Positions 4,726-8,053 of a stretch of DNA of 8,053 bases are shown piece by piece. Under the pieces are notes generated by a model, which saw only the letters and a list, made by a program, of their open reading frames with translations, was not told the origin of the DNA and made no database searches. This DNA is from Lachnospiraceae bacterium (GTDB taxonomy: Bacteria; Bacillota; Clostridia; Lachnospirales; Lachnospiraceae). The position numbers and the translations under genes are program-made. The first letter of the stretch is position 1. The number at the start of each line of letters is the position of its first letter. The stretch lies in the NCBI GenBank assembly GCA_017461685.1, contig JAFTXF010000096.1, forward strand, positions 1-8,053, in the 5' to 3' direction.

Positions 4726-5979
4726 ATGTTTCAAAAACAAAAATTAGTAAAGACGGGAAAATACTATTTATATTTCCTGAGATGGATTGTTATTGCGGTT
4801 ATTTTAGGCACGTTAGGCGGCGTGATCGGTACGGTTTTTCATCATTGCATTGATGAGGTAACAGCACTGCGAGAGGAATATTCCTGGATGCTGTATTTAC
4901 TGCCTTTTGCAGGATTGTTTATCGTTTTTATTTACCGCAAAGCAGGTTTTGAAAAGGATCCCGGTACCAATCTGGTATTGACCAGTACACAGACGGAGGA
5001 ACGGGTTCCTTTACGGATGCTTCCGCTTATTTTTGTGTCTACGGTGCTGACGCACCTGACAGGCGGTTCGGCAGGACGGGAAGGGGCTGCCCTTCAGGTT
5101 GGCGGAAGTTTAGGTTTTTTTCTGGGAAAATGTTTTAAATTAAATTCCGAAGACAAACATGTTATCGTTTTATGTGGTATGAGTGCGGTGTTTTCTGCTA
5201 TGTTTGGGACACCTATTGCGGCAGCAGTATTCAGCATGGAAGTGGTTGTTGTCGGCATGATTCAGTATGCTGCCCTGGTTCCGTGCATTTTGTCTGCTGT
5301 AGTTGCCAAAAATATTTCCAGGCTCATGGGGGCTAAGGAAACCATCTATACGGTTGCACTTGAGAATGAAATTAATCCTGAGACGATGGTAAAAGTGATT
5401 ATTTTAGGCATTTTATGCGGTGTCTTGAGTATTGTATTTTGCAGTTTGATGCATCAGACTGCGCACGTACTGGCAAAATGGCTTCCTAATTCCTATATGC
5501 GGGTTTTTGTGGGTGGATGTGCAATCGTGCTGCTCACTTTCTTAATCGGCAGCAGAGACTATAACGGCGCGGGCACACATATTATAGAACAAAGTCTTAC
5601 AGGAAATGTGGTTTGGTATGCATGTATCCTGAAAATGTTGTTTACCGCCATTACCATTGGCTCCGGTTTTAAAGGAGGCGAGATTGTGCCGACGCTGTTT
5701 ATCGGTGCTGCATTCGGTAGTGTTGTTGGGCCACTTATTGGTCTGCCAGGCGGTATGGCGGCTGCAGTATCCATGATAGCATTATTCTGTGGTGTAGTAA
5801 ATGCACCGTTAGCTTCTATTATTTTGGGCATTGAAATGTTCGGTACCAGTGACATTATATTCTTTGCTATTGCATGTGCTATTAGTTATGTATGCAGCGG
5901 ATATCATAGTCTGTATTCCAGTCAGACCATTGTACAGGACAAGCTTTATCAGCATGATATTTTCAAAAAGGCGGGTTAA
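4726..5979 (+). CDS. CLC-family anion channel or anion/proton antiporter
   Basis: The protein is a multi-pass membrane protein of 417 residues from ATG 4726, which has GAGGG at 4716-4720. The frame is open from ATG 4675 (434 residues), but that start has no ribosome binding site and lies inside a hairpin. Family signatures are GGSAGREGAALQVGG (113-127), with the gating glutamate at 119 and Ala where most CLCs have Pro, then GTPIAAAVFSMEV (161-173), GSGFKGGEIVP (312-322) and NAPLASIILGIEMFG (359-373). The classical GSGIP anion-binding motif is replaced by DPGTN (78-82). These departures place it in a divergent bacterial branch and recall the fluoride-exporting CLCs, but they do not prove selectivity. 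There is no C-terminal CBS domain. It carries halide across the membrane, probably coupled to protons. The next gene starts one base after its stop, so the two are probably translated from one message. Confidence 0.88.
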   Translation: MFQKQKLVKTGKYYLYFLRWIVIAVILGTLGGVIGTVFHHCIDEVTALREEYSWMLYLLPFAGLFIVFIYRKAGFEKDPGTNLVLTSTQTEERVPLRMLPLIFVSTVLTHLTGGSAGREGAALQVGGSLGFFLGKCFKLNSEDKHVIVLCGMSAVFSAMFGTPIAAAVFSMEVVVVGMIQYAALVPCILSAVVAKNISRLMGAKETIYTVALENEINPETMVKVIILGILCGVLSIVFCSLMHQTAHVLAKWLPNSYMRVFVGGCAIVLLTFLIGSRDYNGAGTHIIEQSLTGNVVWYACILKMLFTAITIGSGFKGGEIVPTLFIGAAFGSVVGPLIGLPGGMAAAVSMIALFCGVVNAPLASIILGIEMFGTSDIIFFAIACAISYVCSGYHSLYSSQTIVQDKLYQHDIFKKAG

Positions 5980-5980
5980 T

Positions 5981-6751
5981 ATGGCAGTTACAACAGAAAA
6001 GGAGATTGCACAATTTAAAAGTCGCTTGAAGGAGCTGGCAAGGCGCTCTTATGAGCAGAATATGTTTACCTTTACTCCAATGCTGGGGCTGATGGAGCAG
6101 ACGATTTTCGGAGAACTGGAGGAGGAATTACGGTATGCCGGATGCACTATGTTTGGCGGTCATGAGCATGCAGAGAGAGTTATGGTACGTTTCGGTAAGC
6201 CGGAGGAGTTAGGCTATGAAGAGCCATTTCCTATAGCACTGATTCATATGAAGCCTTTGCTGCAGAAGTTTTCCGACGAATTCTCTCATAGAGACTTTCT
6301 CGGAGCCTTGATGAATCTGGGAATCAGCAGAGATTTGCTGGGGGATATTCTGGTGGGAGACAGGCAAGGATTTTTATTCTGTCAGGCATCCATTGCAGAA
6401 TTTATTTGTAAGGAGCTGACTCAGGTAAAGCATACCCATATATCCTGTTGTATTGCAGAGGAACTCAGTGAATATGAGGAAAAGCCGCCGGTAGAGGAGG
6501 AACATCTGGTAGCAAGTGAGCGCCTGGACGGACTGGTGGCACAGATTTATCATTTGTCACGCAGTCAGAGCCTCACACTTTTTCGGGATAAAAAAGTGTT
6601 TGTGGACGGCAGACTTACAGAGAATAACAGCCGCACCTGTAAAGTAGGAGAGGTAATCAATGTTCGCGGATTTGGCAAGTTTATTTATGACGGAATTGGA
6701 TATACTACCAAAAAAGGAAAGCAACGGGTGAAAATTCGTATATATAGGTAG
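5981..6751 (+). CDS. ylmH: S4-domain RNA-binding protein YlmH
   Basis: The protein has 256 residues. The N-terminal part matches YlmH: RRSYEQNMFTFTPMLGLMEQ near 21-40, then FGGHEHAERVMVRFG (58-72) and the central ALMNLGISRDLLGDILV (109-125). An S4 RNA-binding domain follows at about 179-240, starting SERLDGLVAQIYHLSRSQS and including the typical VFVDGRLTENNSRTCKVGEVINVRGFGKF run split over 206-234. YlmH is usually found in the sepF-ylmG-ylmH-divIVA cluster of Gram-positives and has been linked to ribosome-associated quality control, where it binds stalled large subunits. Here it is away from that cluster. The frame is open further upstream inside the CLC gene, but AAGGCGG at 5969-5975 and the position one base after the CLC stop make ATG 5981 the start. 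Confidence 0.92.
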   Translation: MAVTTEKEIAQFKSRLKELARRSYEQNMFTFTPMLGLMEQTIFGELEEELRYAGCTMFGGHEHAERVMVRFGKPEELGYEEPFPIALIHMKPLLQKFSDEFSHRDFLGALMNLGISRDLLGDILVGDRQGFLFCQASIAEFICKELTQVKHTHISCCIAEELSEYEEKPPVEEEHLVASERLDGLVAQIYHLSRSQSLTLFRDKKVFVDGRLTENNSRTCKVGEVINVRGFGKFIYDGIGYTTKKGKQRVKIRIYR

Positions 6752-6790
6752 ATATATTACTGATTCGCCCCGGTAGACAGAGGGGATTCT

Positions 6791-7753
6791 ATGCTTGCAC
6801 ATTGGGTGAAGGAATGGTTATTATTATTTTATATTTATTGTTTTTTCGGGTGGTGTTTTGAGTCCACGTATGTATCCTTAAGGACCGGCCACTGGGTAAA
6901 TCGGGGCTTTATGAAGGCCCCTTTTTTGCCCCTATACGGCAGTGGGGCGATGCTTTTATTGATAGTCAGCAGGTCTTTTTCCGAGAATATAATTTTGACA
7001 TATATTGCAGGCTGCATTGGAGCGACAATTTTGGAGTTTGTGACCGGTGCCGGTATGGAGTGGTTATTTAAGATTAAATATTGGGACTATTCCAGACAGC
7101 GCTTTAACTTGAAAGGGCATATATGTTTAAGTTCTACCATTGCATGGGGCTTTTTAACCCTTTTCATGACCAGGATAATACACGAGCCAATAGAAGGGGT
7201 TGTACGCAGTCTTCCGGAGGCTGTTGTTACCGCAGTGGTCCTGGTTTTAACCATAATGCTGGCCGGGGACTTTGCGCTGTCCTTCAAAGCTGCTATGGAT
7301 TTAAGAGATGTGTTAATCAAGCTGGAAGAGGCCAGAGCAGATATGGAAGAGCTGCAGATACGATTGCGTAGTATGGTGGAGCATGCCGGTGCACAGGTAC
7401 AGCGCGCCATCGAGGAACGAGGCGCCAAACTGGATGCCTTGCATCATGAACTTACTGAAATCCGTGAAAATATTCAGGCTGAGCTGACAGCAGGCTTCGA
7501 GGTACGAATCAGTAAGCTGCATAAGCTGGCAGAAGAGAATAATTTAGAGTCCTTAGAGGAAATCAAAGAGGAATACAGACAGTGGCGCAGCCGATTTTAC
7601 GAGAATCAGCACAAGCGGCTGCAGGCTCTTGATTTAAGCGACAAGTTCAAGCTGCACCATCTAAAGAACAATCCGACCATGAATTCCAAGCGGTTTAAGA
7701 AAGCCATGGAAGAGATGCGGGAGCAGTTGAATAAATTTCGTGATGCCAAGTGA
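6791..7753 (+). CDS. PF06541 (DUF1113, 'CmpB-type ABC transporter') membrane protein with coiled-coil tail
   Basis: The 320-residue protein has about five membrane segments (roughly 8-26, 48-62, 66-86, 112-131, 142-163). The family pattern is clear: YCFFGWCFESTYVSL (16-30), then WVNRGFMKAPFLPLYG (35-50), LEFVTGAGMEWLF (81-93) and YWDYS (97-101). The second half, about 168-315, is hydrophilic, rich in Glu, Arg and Lys, and should form a long cytoplasmic helix or coiled coil. The Pfam name calls the family an ABC-transporter type, but no ATP-binding motif is present and the function is not established. GAGGGG at 6780-6785 lies 5 bases before the ATG. The gap to ylmH is 39 bases with no terminator, so co-transcription is likely. 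Confidence 0.85.
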   Translation: MLAHWVKEWLLLFYIYCFFGWCFESTYVSLRTGHWVNRGFMKAPFLPLYGSGAMLLLIVSRSFSENIILTYIAGCIGATILEFVTGAGMEWLFKIKYWDYSRQRFNLKGHICLSSTIAWGFLTLFMTRIIHEPIEGVVRSLPEAVVTAVVLVLTIMLAGDFALSFKAAMDLRDVLIKLEEARADMEELQIRLRSMVEHAGAQVQRAIEERGAKLDALHHELTEIRENIQAELTAGFEVRISKLHKLAEENNLESLEEIKEEYRQWRSRFYENQHKRLQALDLSDKFKLHHLKNNPTMNSKRFKKAMEEMREQLNKFRDAK

Positions 7754-7772
7754 GTAGTAAAAATACAAGCGG

Positions 7773-7881
7773 TGTAGCGTAGGAATGCGCTGCCGGTATA
7801 AAAATATAAGCAGAAAACGATTCGCGATGAGCGTGTTTTCTGCTTATATTTTTTATACCGGCAGCACATCCTTGCGCTACA
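7773..7881. terminator. Long inverted repeat, probable bidirectional terminator
   Basis: The left arm 7773-7818 pairs with the right arm 7835-7881 around a 16-base loop. The inner 23-24 bp are perfect apart from one bulged base in an A/T run. The outer 24 bp hold four differences, all transitions, of which two give G-U pairs in the plus-strand RNA. The inner core GCAGAAAAC/GTTTTCTGC followed by TTATATTTTTT is a classical terminator for the plus strand. The mirror A-rich left arm gives the same on the minus strand. It lies 19 bases after the PF06541 gene and 18 bases after the convergent pyrI stop. Its length is well above an ordinary terminator. Confidence 0.8.
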
Positions 7882-7899
7882 TCCCTCTTCTAATATATG

Positions 7900-8053
7900 T
7901 TAACTCAACTTCCCATTAAACTTTTCTTCGCAATAAATACAACGATAAACCTTCTTCTTAGAATCGGTAAGGCGGAAGATATGCGGAAGCTCTTGCTCAA
8001 TAGAAGTAATACAGCGTGGATTCTTACATGTAATCACGCCCTTGATTTCCTTC
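7900..8053 (-). CDS. pyrI: Aspartate carbamoyltransferase regulatory chain PyrI, C-terminal part only
   Basis: The minus strand reads through 50 codons from the window edge to a TAA at 7900-7902. The visible residues are the zinc-binding domain of PyrI: KGVITCKNPRCITS, then EQELPHIFRLTD and VYRCIYCEEKF. The four cysteines of CKNPRC and CIYC match the ligands of the structural zinc that holds the regulatory chain against the catalytic chain PyrB. PyrI gives feedback control of the first committed step of pyrimidine synthesis by nucleotides. The nucleotide-binding N-terminal domain and any pyrB gene lie outside the window. Its transcript should end at the inverted repeat at 7773-7881. Confidence 0.92.
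   Translation of the reverse strand, partial: KEIKGVITCKNPRCITSIEQELPHIFRLTDSKKKVYRCIYCEEKFNGKLS

Noticed and set aside
5831..5980. N-terminal extension of YlmH starting at 5831
   Set aside because: The extension lies inside the CLC gene in another frame, has no YlmH similarity, and ATG 5981 has its own ribosome binding site.

Overview
The window reads as chromosomal DNA of a low- to moderate-GC Gram-positive anaerobe, most likely a Clostridia member of the Lachnospiraceae type. This rests on strong GGAGG-type ribosome binding sites, a bacterial type A RNase P RNA, a flavin reductase-rubredoxin fusion typical of anaerobes, YlmH, a PF06541 membrane protein and a stand-alone PyrI. The species cannot be named from the sequence.

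Layout, left to right. Minus strand: the 5' part of a PD-(D/E)XK nuclease / Rpn-like 'transposase' family gene (1-467, runs off the left edge), with a good candidate promoter at 631-659. Next is a 427-base intergenic region with three small hairpins and a possible competing pairing, leading into a plus-strand high-molecular-weight rubredoxin gene (908-1525). Then come a short block of GAAAGTTTC-like repeats, a clear sigma-A promoter, the RNase P RNA gene rnpB (1637-1980) and a terminator.

The central block is the most unusual part. A strong promoter (2048-2076) and a nested inverted repeat precede a G3E (COG0523/CobW-like) GTPase whose linker has grown into a 171-residue domain of His/Cys/Asp/Glu repeats (74 His and 23 Cys by hand count). 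A second, divergent G3E-like protein follows 108 bases later. It keeps a P-loop but lacks the CxCC metal motif, and its C-terminal domain resembles the YcgQ/DUF1980 (TIGR03943) family. A CLC-type anion transporter with altered selectivity-filter motifs, the S4 RNA-binding protein YlmH and a PF06541 membrane protein with a long coiled-coil tail follow on the same strand with short gaps, so they may be co-transcribed in part.

A 109-base near-perfect inverted repeat (7773-7881) closes the plus-strand genes. It also lies just past the stop codon of a convergent pyrI gene (7900-8053, minus strand, cut by the right edge), so it probably terminates both.

Working idea (inference): the two GTPases form a transition-metal (Zn, Ni or Co) buffering and delivery module. 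The first would be a metal-storing chaperone and the second a partner linked to the YcgQ/permease family. The CLC transporter, YlmH and the membrane protein look like ordinary neighbours rather than proven parts of that module.
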